Part shown: piece after piece, positions 34,137 to 43,139 of the stretch | Layout of the letters: every line of letters begins with the position of its first letter | Numbering within the stretch: position 1 is the stretch's first letter | Origin: Cellulomonas sp. RIT-PI-Y | GTDB lineage: Bacteria > Actinomycetota > Actinomycetes > Actinomycetales > Cellulomonadaceae | DNA: 64,000 nt | Assembly (NCBI RefSeq): GCF_025642745.1 | Contig: NZ_JANZKP010000013.1 | Span: 1-64,000 of the forward strand | Direction: 5' to 3' | Notes under the pieces: generated by a model | What the model was told of the DNA's origin: nothing | The model's database searches: none | What the model saw: only the letters and a program-made list of their open reading frames with translations | Translations under genes and position numbers: made by a program

Positions 34137-35915
34137 TCACCGCTCGGTGTCGAACGGGTGCTCCGGCACTCCGGCGGCGGGGTGGTCACCGTGGTGCAGG
34201 AGGACGCGGAACAGGTGGTGTCCGGTGGGCCCCGACTCGTAGCCGGTCGACCAGGCCGGGTCCAGCTGACGATCCTGCACGGAACGCCAGCCGCGCAGCG
34301 GGGGACCCGTCTCGCCCCGGACGGGCCGGATGAGATGGCCGCCCTCCCCCCAGGACTGGATCCACAGCACGGCCTCCGGATCCGTCCTCGCCACCCGGAG
34401 CCGGTCGGCCTCGCGGACCACCTCGGCATCTCCGGGGAGGTTGAGCCAGGTCTGGAAGACATGGTCACCGGTGTCGGACGAATCGACCTGGTCGAGCAGG
34501 AGCAGCCAGCGACCGGGGAGCGCCACGACCGATCGACGGTGCGTCCAGTGGCCGTGGTCGACGGAGGAGCGCAGGCGGACGTGTCCGTCGCGGACCTGCG
34601 CGTCGACGATCCCGGAACCGTAGGGCGCCCGAGCGCGGCGTTCGTGGTCCTGCCGGTCGCACGTCACCGTCGTGTGCGCCGTGCTGGACTCCACGTACTG
34701 CCGTTCGGGCGTGCCGTAGTAGAACCCACGGGCTCGCAGCGGGGAGTCGGCGGGCAGGAGCTCCGCGTACCCGAACCGGCCGCCGTCCACGAGCCACTCG
34801 TGCCCGCGGTCGTGCCAGACGACCGCGCCGTCGTCCGCATGCTTGTGGGCGCGAGAATGGAAGGCGGCCGTCTGAGCCAGGTACATCTCTCCGTCGCGCC
34901 GCCTCCCCGCCCGGGCGAAGGCGTACCCGGACTCCGGGAAGGCGACGGCCTCGACGTCGCCGCGGTCCGAGCGGTCCGGTCGGGCATCGGTCGCGAGGTC
35001 GGCGGTGTCACCGAACTGCACCAGGCGTCCGTCGGGCTGGACCATCCAGTCGAGCACGGATCGAGCCCGCTCCAGACGTCGGCGGACCGCCGGGTCCGTG
35101 ACCAGCCCGAGGTCCTGTGCCAGACGGAAGTCCCGGAGCAGCATCTGGTGATAGCCGGGCGAGTGCTCCGCGTGGCCGCCGTCCGGCAGGAACTGCCGAC
35201 CGGCGATGTCGGCGAGTCGGGCGCGGCCCTGTGCGTGCAGTCGGGCCATGCCGGGCAGGGGCCGCATCTCGCGGGCGAGGACCATCTGGCCGACGGCCGT
35301 GTAGAAGCCGTGGTTGTTCCGGCCGTTGTACGCGGCGGCACGGCCCAGCGCGCGTTGGTGGGCGAGTGTGGCCTGGTACAGGACCTCGACCTGGCCGTCG
35401 GGCAGGCTCTCGCCGGAGGTGAGGGCGGTCCGGAGCAGCCAGGCGAGGCGCGGCGCCCGCAGGGACAGGGCCATGTCGTACCAGGCCATGGTCCCGCCGT
35501 CGTCGGCCGGTTCGTTCCCCGCCTGGTGCGCGCGGACCCATGATCCCGCCACCCGGACGCACCACGCGAGCAGGTCCGGCGCGCCCGTGTCCAGGTACTC
35601 GCGGACCACGGGGTCCAGGAAGGACCACGTGTGCAGGCGGAATCCCCAGGAGCGGTGGGCGCGTGCCGCCTGCTCCCAGGCGATCGGTTCGAGCGGGATG
35701 CGGGGGAAGCCCTCGAGCTGCCATCCGTGGTCGATCACTGTCGCCGCGTCGTCGTCGGGGTTCCCCGCGAAGTGGCGGGCGGTGACGACGGTCGGACGCG
35801 TCGCGAAGGAGTGGGCCAGTCGTCGTCGCGCGACGTGCCAGCCGAGTGCGGGAGGTGGCAGCAGATCGCCCTGGTCGGCGACGTGGAGGCTCGAGCGCTC
35901 AGCGCTCGCGGTCAC
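34137..35915 (-). CDS. Heparinase II/III family protein
   Basis: 592 residues. Alpha-toroid with heparinase marks (ETRP-like THS region at the N-terminus, WGFRLHTWSF, AAYNGRNNHGFYTAVGQM with the catalytic-type Asn-His, GGHAEHSPGYHQMLL) and a C-terminal beta-domain with FHSRAHKHADDGAVVWHDRG, in which the His/Asp cluster is the usual second half of the active site, and WLVDGGRFGY. Such enzymes cleave uronate-containing chains by elimination. GTG at 35915 chosen: it lies in a GTGA overlap with the wecC stop and has G-rich sequence six bases before; 35921 is an alternative GTG. It may degrade or edit the ManNAcA-containing polymer (inference). Confidence 0.85.
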   Translation of the reverse strand: MTASAERSSLHVADQGDLLPPPALGWHVARRRLAHSFATRPTVVTARHFAGNPDDDAATVIDHGWQLEGFPRIPLEPIAWEQAARAHRSWGFRLHTWSFLDPVVREYLDTGAPDLLAWCVRVAGSWVRAHQAGNEPADDGGTMAWYDMALSLRAPRLAWLLRTALTSGESLPDGQVEVLYQATLAHQRALGRAAAYNGRNNHGFYTAVGQMVLAREMRPLPGMARLHAQGRARLADIAGRQFLPDGGHAEHSPGYHQMLLRDFRLAQDLGLVTDPAVRRRLERARSVLDWMVQPDGRLVQFGDTADLATDARPDRSDRGDVEAVAFPESGYAFARAGRRRDGEMYLAQTAAFHSRAHKHADDGAVVWHDRGHEWLVDGGRFGYAELLPADSPLRARGFYYGTPERQYVESSTAHTTVTCDRQDHERRARAPYGSGIVDAQVRDGHVRLRSSVDHGHWTHRRSVVALPGRWLLLLDQVDSSDTGDHVFQTWLNLPGDAEVVREADRLRVARTDPEAVLWIQSWGEGGHLIRPVRGETGPPLRGWRSVQDRQLDPAWSTGYESGPTGHHLFRVLLHHGDHPAAGVPEHPFDTER

Positions 35916-37165
35916 CGCCACACCCCCCGCGTGTCGATCACGACCCTCTCCCGCAGCCGCAGCCGCCGTCGGTCGGCCTCCCGGAACGGCGTGTGGTCCA
36001 CCAGCAGCACCACGATGTCGGCGCCGCGCACCGCCTCGTCGAGCGTCTCGAGCGTGACGTTCTCCCGCTGTTCCAGCTCGTCGGGCAGGCGTTCGATGTT
36101 CGGCTCCACGGCGGCGATGCGCGCCTCCGGCAGCTCGTCGGCGATCCGGGCGACGATCTGCCGGGCCGGTGACTCCCGGAGGTCGTCGATGTCCGGCTTG
36201 AACGCGAGCCCGAGCGCCGCGATGCGGGGCTCGCGCAGTCGCCGGGCCTTCGCGACGACCCGGTCCACCACCAAGCCGGGCTTGGCGTCGTTGACCTCGC
36301 GCGCGGTGCGGATCAGCCGGGCCTCCTCCGGTGCCGAGGACACGATGAACCAGGGGTCGACGGCGATGCAGTGGCCGCCGACGCCGGGGCCGGGCTGGAG
36401 GATGTTCACCCGCGGGTGGTGGTTGGCGAGCTCGATCAGCTCCCAGACGTCGATGCCGAGCGTGCCGGAGATGACGGAGAGCTCGTTGGCGAAGGCGATG
36501 TTGACGTCGCGGTAGGAGTTCTCGACCAGCTTGGCCATCTCGGCGGTGACCGCGTCGGTGGTCATGATCTCGCCCTGGCAGAAGGTGGCGTAGAGGTCCT
36601 TGGCGCGCTGGGCGGCCTCCGGGGTCAGGCCGCCGACGATGCGGTCGTTGGTGATCAGCTCGACCATGACCCGGCCGGGCAGCACACGTTCGGGGCAGTG
36701 CACGACGTGGAGCAGAGCGCGGCCGCCGGTGCCGTCGAGGCTCAGGTCGGGCCGGGCGGCGAGGAGGCGGTCGGCGAGGTGGCGGGTGGCGCCGGGCGGG
36801 GAGGTGGACTCGAGGATGACCAGCTCGTCACCGCGCAGCCGCGGGGCGATGCCGTCGGCCGCCGCGTCGATGTACGACAGGTCGGCGGTGTGGTCCTCCT
36901 GGAACGGGGTCGGCACCGCGACGATGTAGACGTCCGCCTCGGGGGTGGCGATGTCGGCGCGGAGCCGGCCCTGGGAGACGGCGCCCGAGACCGAGACGGA
37001 CAGGTCGGGTTCGACGAACGGCACCTCGCCGCGGTTCACCGCGTCGACGGTCGCGGCGTTGACGTCGACGCCGATCACGTCGGCGCCGTGGGTGGCGAGG
37101 ACGGCTGCGGTGGGCAGGCCGATGTAGCCGAGGCCGATGACGGCCACCGTGGGACTGTCGGTCAT
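35912..37165 (-). CDS. wecC: UDP-N-acetyl-D-mannosaminuronate dehydrogenase
   Basis: 417 residues. NAD-dependent four-electron oxidation of UDP-ManNAc to UDP-ManNAcA. Rossmann motif VAVIGLGYIGLPTAAVLA, ESTSPPGATRHLA, CPERVLPG, KLVENSYRDVNIAFANEL, and the active-site stretch QPGPGVGGHCIAVDPWF with the catalytic Cys. C-terminal domain has ALGLAFKPDIDDLRESPA. The GHCIAVDPW form distinguishes WecC-type from UDP-glucose dehydrogenases. The ATG at 37165 gives the Rossmann N-terminus; longer frames run into unrelated sequence. The partner epimerase wecB lies on the other arm of the locus. Confidence 0.95.
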   Translation of the reverse strand: MTDSPTVAVIGLGYIGLPTAAVLATHGADVIGVDVNAATVDAVNRGEVPFVEPDLSVSVSGAVSQGRLRADIATPEADVYIVAVPTPFQEDHTADLSYIDAAADGIAPRLRGDELVILESTSPPGATRHLADRLLAARPDLSLDGTGGRALLHVVHCPERVLPGRVMVELITNDRIVGGLTPEAAQRAKDLYATFCQGEIMTTDAVTAEMAKLVENSYRDVNIAFANELSVISGTLGIDVWELIELANHHPRVNILQPGPGVGGHCIAVDPWFIVSSAPEEARLIRTAREVNDAKPGLVVDRVVAKARRLREPRIAALGLAFKPDIDDLRESPARQIVARIADELPEARIAAVEPNIERLPDELEQRENVTLETLDEAVRGADIVVLLVDHTPFREADRRRLRLRERVVIDTRGVWR

Positions 37166-37205
37166 GGTGCGGTTCCCCTGCTGTGGTGCGACGGACGGAC
37201 GTGGG

Positions 37206-39122
37206 TCAGACGAGGGCGTGTACGGGTCCCACCACCACGACGTCGCTGCTGGCGAGCAGTTCGGCGTCGGTGGCCGCCCAGGTGTGTGCGGTGCCCCCTG
37301 CTGCACGCACCTGGACGAAGTTGAACCGGTCGGCGGAGTAGATCCGCCCTCCGGCAGCGAGCACGGCCTCGAGGAAGCCGGTGTCCTCTCCGCGGCGCAG
37401 CGCGGGGAAGGGGTGGATGCGGGCGACGTCCCGGCGGGTGACGATCGTCGGGCCGGACACCCGGTCGCCGAACCGGTGCTCGGCATGGGCGTAGCGCAGC
37501 ACGGTCAGGTCGGGTCCGGCCAGGTGCAGGTAGTGCGCCTGCTTCCCGACCACCTCCGCACCGCTGTAGCCGAGAGCGGCGGCCTGGTCGGCGAGGTAGT
37601 GCGGGCCGTAGAGGTCGTCGTCGTCGATCTTGGCGACCAGCTCGCCGTCGGCGGCCTCGACCAGGAGGTTCAGGCAGCTGCCGAGCGGGAGGTCACCGGG
37701 TGCGGCGAGCACGACCAGGTCGGTGAGACCGGCCTCGGCGGCCCGGGCCCGCACGTCGGCCTCGGGCAGGTCGACGCCGTGGGCGAGCAGCACCAGCTGC
37801 AGATCGACGCCGGTCTGGGCGGCGAGGGTGCGCAGGACGTGGTCCAGCTGACCGGGACGCCGGGTGGACACCAGGGCGGAGACCCGCGGCAGCCGACCGG
37901 TGACGGTGGCGTGGTCCAGCCCGACGGACCGCAGCACGTCGTCCACCCGATGGGCGTAGGTGTGCCCGGCCCAGATCCGGCGCTGGGCGCGGTGCACCAT
38001 GCGGTCGCGGAGCTCCGGGTTGCGCACCAGGGCGCGCAGGGTCCACTCCGCCTCGTCCGGCGCGGAGACCTGGGCGACCTCGTCGGCGGGGAACACCGCG
38101 TCGATGGCCGGGCTCGGGGTGCTGACCACCGGGGTGCCGCTGGCGGTGATCTCGAAGATGCGCCGCGCGCACATGGTGGGCGAGCCGACCACGGTGTTCA
38201 CGTTGAGGAAGACCTTGTGCGCCCGGTATGCGGACAGCATCTGCGCGTAGGGCAGCGAGCCGACCACGTGCGAGGCGAACGGGGCGGGGAACTGGTACCG
38301 CTCGTCCCCGCCGAGCTGACGGGAGTAGATCTCCAGGCCGGTGTCCATCCGGGTCCCGGCCCGCACCGCCGCGCCCAGCAGCAGGTCCATCTGCGCGCGG
38401 CGCTCCGGGTGCCGGTGCGCGAAGTACATCCCGGCGAAGGCGATGTCCCGTTCGTGATGCCCCGAGCCGTGCCGGACCGGGTGGTGCAGCGCCGGCTGCG
38501 CAGCGAAGGGCAGCACGCCGACCCGGTCGTGGCCCAGGTCCCGGCGGTAGTCCGGCAGTCGGTCGGCGTCGGTGGTGAACACCCGGTCGAACAGCCGGGC
38601 GGTGGGCAGGAAGTCGGCGTAGTGCGCCGGGTCCTCCTTGTTCCAGAACACGGTCGGGATCCCCCGCTCGCGGCACCAGGCGACCAGCTCCGTGAGCGCC
38701 GGACGCGGCGCCGACCCGCCGGCCAGGTGGTAGCGCCAGGCGCCGCCGTTCCCGTGCCAGGCGGACTCGACGAAGAGCAGTTCCACCGGGTCCGCCGCGA
38801 GGACCTCGCGCCAGTCCGAGGGCCGGACCGGTACCTGCTGCCACTCGAAGCCGAAGGCCGACCGGGAGAAGTCGTCCAGGACCACCGCCACCCGCAACCC
38901 GGAGCGGCGCAGCGGAGCCGGCGGCACCGGCAGGTCGGCGAACCGGAGGCCGCCCTTGCGGGCCACCGCGCGGACCCCGGTCGGCGAGCTGCCCGGCGGG
39001 GTGCGCCGGTCGCGCCAGCGCCGGAAGCCGGACAGTCCGCCGTGCCGGAGGTGCCACACGCCGCGGCGCCAGTGGTCGGCTCGCTCCGACAGGCCGCGCA
39101 GGGCCCGGTGCTGCGTCGTCAC
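37206..39122 (-). CDS. Two-domain glycosyltransferase (CgeB-like GT plus GT2)
   Basis: 638 residues. Residues ~80-400 resemble the CgeB/DUF3880-Glyco_trans_1_2 group: FVESAWHGNGGAWRYHL, IPTVFWNKEDPAHYADFL, VGVLPFAAQPALHHPV and CARRIFEITASGTPVVSTPS. Residues ~415-638 form a GT2-like domain with LVSTRRPGQLDHVLRTLAAQ, the DxD-type AKIDDDDLYGPHYLADQ and RRGEDTGFLEAVLAAGG. It may therefore transfer two sugars in sequence. GTG at 39122 has a GAGGGGGC site. It stands 40 bp before wecC on the same strand. Confidence 0.86.
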   Translation of the reverse strand: MTTQHRALRGLSERADHWRRGVWHLRHGGLSGFRRWRDRRTPPGSSPTGVRAVARKGGLRFADLPVPPAPLRRSGLRVAVVLDDFSRSAFGFEWQQVPVRPSDWREVLAADPVELLFVESAWHGNGGAWRYHLAGGSAPRPALTELVAWCRERGIPTVFWNKEDPAHYADFLPTARLFDRVFTTDADRLPDYRRDLGHDRVGVLPFAAQPALHHPVRHGSGHHERDIAFAGMYFAHRHPERRAQMDLLLGAAVRAGTRMDTGLEIYSRQLGGDERYQFPAPFASHVVGSLPYAQMLSAYRAHKVFLNVNTVVGSPTMCARRIFEITASGTPVVSTPSPAIDAVFPADEVAQVSAPDEAEWTLRALVRNPELRDRMVHRAQRRIWAGHTYAHRVDDVLRSVGLDHATVTGRLPRVSALVSTRRPGQLDHVLRTLAAQTGVDLQLVLLAHGVDLPEADVRARAAEAGLTDLVVLAAPGDLPLGSCLNLLVEAADGELVAKIDDDDLYGPHYLADQAAALGYSGAEVVGKQAHYLHLAGPDLTVLRYAHAEHRFGDRVSGPTIVTRRDVARIHPFPALRRGEDTGFLEAVLAAGGRIYSADRFNFVQVRAAGGTAHTWAATDAELLASSDVVVVGPVHALV

Positions 39123-39225
39123 GTCTGAGCCCCCTCGTGCGTCCCGTTGCCTCTCCGTGCCCGGCGCTCGCCCATCGTCAGGACGGGCCGGCAGCCCCCT
39201 CGGCCGGGTTCCCCCGGCTGGTGGA

Positions 39226-40299
39226 CTACTGCACGACCGGCGGCAGCATGTCGACCGTGTCGGCGTTCGCCGCCAGGTAGTCGTCCACGGTGTCCGTCCC
39301 CACGGACGCCATCAGTGCGGCCAGCGCCTCCTGGTTCAGCACCACGATGCTCTGGGTGCCGTCCGGGCTGCGACCGGTGCCGTCGGTCGGCACGGTGAAG
39401 AACGCGATGTCGGTCGAGGCCAGGTTCTTCGCCATGTTCTGCAGCTGGCTCATCACCTGGTCGTCGAGCCCCGGGTCCGTGGCGACCGCATCGCCGACCG
39501 AGCGGAGGAAGGGCACCGACTTGGCCGGGTTGGACAGGGTGCCCTCGTTGCGCATCCGGGCGACCATCGACCGGATCCAGGCCTGTTGGCGCTGCACCCG
39601 GTCGAAGTCGCCGCGTGCCAGCGTCTTGCGTTCCCGCACCCAGGTGAGGGCCTGCTCGCCGGTGAGCAGCTGCTGCTTCCCCGCGGGGATGGTGGTGCCG
39701 TCCACCGTCAGCGGCTGGTCCAGGGTGATCCGCACCCCGCCCATCGCGTCGGTGATCTGCTGGAAGGACTCGAAGTCCGCGATGACGAAGTGGTCGATCC
39801 TGATGTTGGTCAGCTGTTCGATGGTCTGGATCATCAGGGTCGGCCCGCCGTAGGAGAAGGCGGCGTTGATCTTGCCCTCGCCGTGTCCCGGGATGTCGAC
39901 CCAGGAGTCGCGGGGGAAGGACATCACGTAGGCGGCCTCACCGTCGGCGGGCAGGTGGACCAGCATGATCGTGTCGGTGCGCTGCGCGCCGACCTCCCAC
40001 TGCGAGGGATCGCCGGCCGAGATCCGGCTGTCCGATCCCAGCAGCAGGATGTTCATCGGTGCGTCCGCGTCGTCGGCCGGTGCGGCGGTGGCCGAGGTCG
40101 CGGGCCGGCTCGGCAGGGCCGCGAACGGGTCGTCGATCTTCTCCACCCGACTGGTCAGCCAGTGCTGGATCCCCCAGAGGCCTCCGACGCCGACCGCGCC
40201 GAGGCCGAGCAGGACGCACAGGCTGATGATCAGGGCGCGCCGACCGGTGGAGCGGCGACGGCTTCGCGGACGCGCTCGGCGGTGAGCATCGGGTGCCAT
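39226..40299 (-). CDS. LytR-CpsA-Psr (LCP) family glycopolymer ligase
   Basis: 357 residues. Basic N-terminus, one transmembrane helix (ALIISLCVLLGLGAVGVGGL), Ala/Pro linker, then the extracellular LCP domain: MNILLLGSDSR, RTDTIMLVHLP, VMSFPRDSWVDIPGHGEGK (conserved Arg and Asp) and LTWVRERKTLARGDFDRVQRQ. LCP enzymes move lipid-linked glycopolymers onto peptidoglycan. At the end of this locus it is the natural candidate to attach the exported ManNAcA polymer to the wall. ATG at 40299 follows TAGCAT and seven bases, consistent with a leaderless transcript; that element overlaps the stop of the upstream MFS gene. Confidence 0.93.
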   Translation of the reverse strand: MAPDAHRRARPRSRRRSTGRRALIISLCVLLGLGAVGVGGLWGIQHWLTSRVEKIDDPFAALPSRPATSATAAPADDADAPMNILLLGSDSRISAGDPSQWEVGAQRTDTIMLVHLPADGEAAYVMSFPRDSWVDIPGHGEGKINAAFSYGGPTLMIQTIEQLTNIRIDHFVIADFESFQQITDAMGGVRITLDQPLTVDGTTIPAGKQQLLTGEQALTWVRERKTLARGDFDRVQRQQAWIRSMVARMRNEGTLSNPAKSVPFLRSVGDAVATDPGLDDQVMSQLQNMAKNLASTDIAFFTVPTDGTGRSPDGTQSIVVLNQEALAALMASVGTDTVDDYLAANADTVDMLPPVVQ

Positions 40300-40309
40300 G
40301 GCGGCGATG

Positions 40310-41533
40310 CTAGCCGTCCCCCTGGTCCGGGTTCGCGCCGTACGTCCTGTGCGGAAGCTGTGAACGCGCGGCCGGATCGCGGGCGACGGCCAGCCCCACC
40401 GCCCCGATCAGGCCCGATACCGCGAACGCCCCGAGTGCACCGGCCGCAGGCAGCAGCGCGCCGGTCAGCGCCGCGCCGACCGCCTGCCCCAGCACCAGGG
40501 CGATGAACAGTCCGGCCGTGCCCGCGGCGGCTCGCCGGGCCTCGATCCGGGTGGTCCAGGTGATCAGCACCCCGGTCGCGGCGGTGTAGCCCCAGCCGGC
40601 GAGGCCGCAGACCAGCGCCGCGGCAGGCAGGACCGGAGCGGCGATCGGCAGGGCCAGCGTGGCCGCGGCGACCGTCCCGGCGGTCAGGGCCCACGCGGTG
40701 CCGGGTCGACGGCGGACCAGCCACCCGCCGGTCGGCAGCACCGCGACACCGCCGAGGCCGAGCGCGATCCACGCCACCGCCGACGCCGATCCGGCATCCC
40801 CGGCCGCGACCAGGAGGCTGCGCCCGTACGACCAGACCGCGGCCGACCCGGCGCCCAGGGTGAGGGCGGCGACCACCGGGGCGCGATGGGCGTGCAGCCA
40901 CGCCGCCGTGACGCGGCTGCCGGGCCCGGAGCGGTGATCGGGTCGTGCGTCCTGCCGGGCGGTCGCGGACAGGGTCAGGGCGGTCGTCAGCACCGCGACG
41001 GCGGCCGCGAGGAGCCATGCGGCTCGCCAGTGCGGCAGGAGCAGGAGCGCCAGCGCCCCGGCGATCACGAGTCCCGGTCCGGTCCCGGCGTTCACGGCGG
41101 TCTGTGCCCGGTCGCGCGCGGCGCGCTCGATCCCCCGCGCTCCGTCGACCCGTGCGCGCGGCGTCGAGCGGTCGACCAGCACGACCAGAGCGGGTGACGC
41201 CAGTCCGGCCCCCGCCGAGCTCAGTACGGCTCCGGCGGCGAACACCGCGGCCCCGGGTGCGAGCGACATCGCCGCGCATCCGAGCGCGGCGGAGGTCCCG
41301 GCCGCGAGCACCAGGGCCCGCGGACGCCGGTCCGCCGTGACGAATCCGATCAGCGCGCCCAGGCAGTACAGCACCGAGGCTCCGGCGGCGACGAGCCCCG
41401 CGGACGCGTCCCCGAGTCCCAGCTCGGCCTGGGCCTCCGGGAGCAGCAGTCCGTAGGCCAGGCGGACCAGGCCGTAGGTGGTGGCGATCAGGGCGGTGCC
41501 GCTCGCGATCACAAACAAAAACGTACGTTTCAC
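40310..41533 (-). CDS. MFS transporter controlled by divergent TetR
   Basis: 407 residues and ~12 hydrophobic segments. N-terminal TTYGLVRLAYGLLLPEAQAEL is typical of YbfB/YjiJ- or CynX-like MFS exporters. The start is taken at GTG 41533, where TAGGCT lies six bases upstream on the minus strand. The palindrome AAACGTACGTTT then falls in codons 2-5. A GTG at 41512 would leave the palindrome intergenic and is the alternative. Substrate unknown; the divergent TetR-family gene implies inducible export. Confidence 0.85.
   Translation of the reverse strand: MKRTFLFVIASGTALIATTYGLVRLAYGLLLPEAQAELGLGDASAGLVAAGASVLYCLGALIGFVTADRRPRALVLAAGTSAALGCAAMSLAPGAAVFAAGAVLSSAGAGLASPALVVLVDRSTPRARVDGARGIERAARDRAQTAVNAGTGPGLVIAGALALLLLPHWRAAWLLAAAVAVLTTALTLSATARQDARPDHRSGPGSRVTAAWLHAHRAPVVAALTLGAGSAAVWSYGRSLLVAAGDAGSASAVAWIALGLGGVAVLPTGGWLVRRRPGTAWALTAGTVAAATLALPIAAPVLPAAALVCGLAGWGYTAATGVLITWTTRIEARRAAAGTAGLFIALVLGQAVGAALTGALLPAAGALGAFAVSGLIGAVGLAVARDPAARSQLPHRTYGANPDQGDG
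41519..41530. promoter_or_regulatory. Palindromic operator, probably for the divergent TetR
   Basis: AAACGTACGTTT is a perfect 12-bp palindrome within an AT-rich island (AACAAAAACGTACGTTT), conspicuous in this GC-rich window. It lies 14-25 bp from the CCTAGG core shared by the two divergent -10 elements (TAGGAT on plus, TAGGCT on minus). A bound dimer would block both the MFS gene and the regulator's own transcription. Confidence 0.6.
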
Positions 41534-41555
41534 ATCCGCAGCCTAGGATGTCGGC

Positions 41556-42116
41556 ATGCCGATCCGCATCAGCACCGAGTCGAGGCTGCTGGACGCCGCC
41601 GAGGAGCTGTTCTTCACCCGGGGGATCGCGGCCACCCCGGTGGACGCGGTGCTGGCCCGCGCCGGGGTGTCGGCGGCCACCATGTACCGCGGGTTCCCGA
41701 GCAAGGAGGCGCTGGTCGCCGCGGCGCTGGCCCGGCGGCACGACGCGTGGCTCGCCTGCTGGGACCGTGCGCTGGACCGTGCCGACGGCGCCGAGGGCCG
41801 GCTGCTCGCGGTCTTCGACGCGCTGGACGCGTTCCGGTCCGGACCCGAGGGCGCGCGCTGGTGCGCGTTCCTGGGATCGGCTGCCGAGTACGCGGACGCG
41901 CCCCCCGACGTGGCGGACGCGGTCCGGCTGGACACCGACACGCTGCGCGACCGACTCACCACGTTGGCGGTGCCGCTCGCCGGGGACGCGGCGCCCGAGC
42001 TGGCCGAGCAACTGCTCCTGCTGGTGACCGGCTCGCTGGCGATGCGACTGCGCGACCCGGCCGCCGGCACCGAGGTCGCCCGCCGGGCGGCGACCAGGCT
42101 GATCCCGGACCGCTGA
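41556..42116 (+). CDS. TetR/AcrR-family transcriptional regulator
   Basis: 186 residues. N-terminal TetR helix-turn-helix: SRLLDAAEELFFTRGIAATP, then VDAVLARAGVSAATMYRGFPS with the recognition helix ending in the usual tyrosine-arginine. The C-terminal ligand domain (CAFLGSAAEYADAPP; LLLLVTGSLAMRL) is generic. ATG at 41556 is six bases after TAGGAT, so the mRNA is probably leaderless. Divergent to an MFS gene with a palindrome between, the classic arrangement for an autoregulated efflux repressor. Confidence 0.92.
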   Translation: MPIRISTESRLLDAAEELFFTRGIAATPVDAVLARAGVSAATMYRGFPSKEALVAAALARRHDAWLACWDRALDRADGAEGRLLAVFDALDAFRSGPEGARWCAFLGSAAEYADAPPDVADAVRLDTDTLRDRLTTLAVPLAGDAAPELAEQLLLLVTGSLAMRLRDPAAGTEVARRAATRLIPDR

Positions 42117-42135
42117 GGCTCCGTACCATCGGCCC

Positions 42136-43065
42136 GTGCCGCCCCGCTCACCGCTCCCGCCCCGCCACGGCCTGAGTGCCGCCTGGCTACGCACCCCCGA
42201 CCGGGACCGCGCCCATCCCGAGCGCACGCCGTGGCCCACGATGGCGGCGTGGCTGCGCGACCGGCTGCCCGAGCAGGTCGACGTGGCCGGGATGCTCGCC
42301 GACGGCCGGTTCGTCGCCGAGGACGGCGGCGCGGTGCGCGGGGACGACCCGTTCCGCCCGCATCTGTTCGTGTTCTTCCACCGGGACCTGCGCGAGGAGC
42401 CGCCGGTGCCGGGGCAGCTCCACCTGGTGCACCGGGACGAGCGGCTGGTCGTGGTCGACAAGCCGCCGTTCCTGTCCTCGATCCCGCGTGGCCGGCACGT
42501 CCTGCAGAGCGTGGTGGTGCGCCTGCGCGCCGAGCTGGGCCTGCCGGAGCTGTCGCCGCTGCACCGGCTGGACCGGGTGACGTCGGGACTGCTCATGCTG
42601 GCGACCGAGCGGCGCTGGCGGGGGGCGTACCAGTCGGCGTTCGAGCACCGGGCGGTGGCCAAGACGTACTGGGCGCTGGCGCCGATCCGCGCGGGTCTGG
42701 AGTTCCCCGTGACGGTGCGCAACCACCTGCACAAGGAGCGCGGCGACTGGCAGGCGTACGAGGTGCCGGGCGCGCCGGTGAACGCGGAGACGCTGATCGA
42801 GCTGGAGTCGGAGGTCGACGGGCACGGGGTGTACCGGCTGGCACCGCGCACCGGCCGCACCCACCAGCTCCGGCTGCACCTGCACGGGCTGGGCATCCCG
42901 ATCGTCGGCGACCCGCTGTACCCGCGGGTGCGGGACGTGCCGGTGGACGACTTCCGCACCCCGTTGCAGCTGCTGGCGGGTGAACTGTCCTTCGTCGACC
43001 CGGTCGACGGTTCACCCAGGCGGTTCCGGAGCGTGCGGCGGCTGCCGATTCCGCCGCAGGTGTGA
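42136..43065 (+). CDS. RluA-family pseudouridine synthase
   Basis: 309 residues. Isomerises uridine to pseudouridine in rRNA or tRNA. No S4 domain is evident in the N-terminal ~95 residues, although VDVAGMLADGRFVAEDGG resembles a short degenerate one. The catalytic block is LSPLHRLDRVTSGLLMLA (Asp of HRLDxxTSG), then VAKTYWALAP and RTGRTHQLRLHLHGLGIPI. GTG at 42136 with TACCAT six bases before it. It is 19 bp after the tetR stop but likely has its own promoter. Confidence 0.92.
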   Translation: MPPRSPLPPRHGLSAAWLRTPDRDRAHPERTPWPTMAAWLRDRLPEQVDVAGMLADGRFVAEDGGAVRGDDPFRPHLFVFFHRDLREEPPVPGQLHLVHRDERLVVVDKPPFLSSIPRGRHVLQSVVVRLRAELGLPELSPLHRLDRVTSGLLMLATERRWRGAYQSAFEHRAVAKTYWALAPIRAGLEFPVTVRNHLHKERGDWQAYEVPGAPVNAETLIELESEVDGHGVYRLAPRTGRTHQLRLHLHGLGIPIVGDPLYPRVRDVPVDDFRTPLQLLAGELSFVDPVDGSPRRFRSVRRLPIPPQV

Positions 43066-43139
43066 CGCGTGGACCGACCGCTCACATCTCAGCATCTGGT
43101 CCCGATCGGGTGAAAGAAGGCCCGTGACCAGGAGTTGAG

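Noticed and set aside
28670-36000. Horizontally acquired island
   Set aside because: By eye this stretch uses somewhat more CGA/CGT and TCG codons, but there is no mobility gene or repeat boundary, so I do not claim transfer without a codon-usage calculation.
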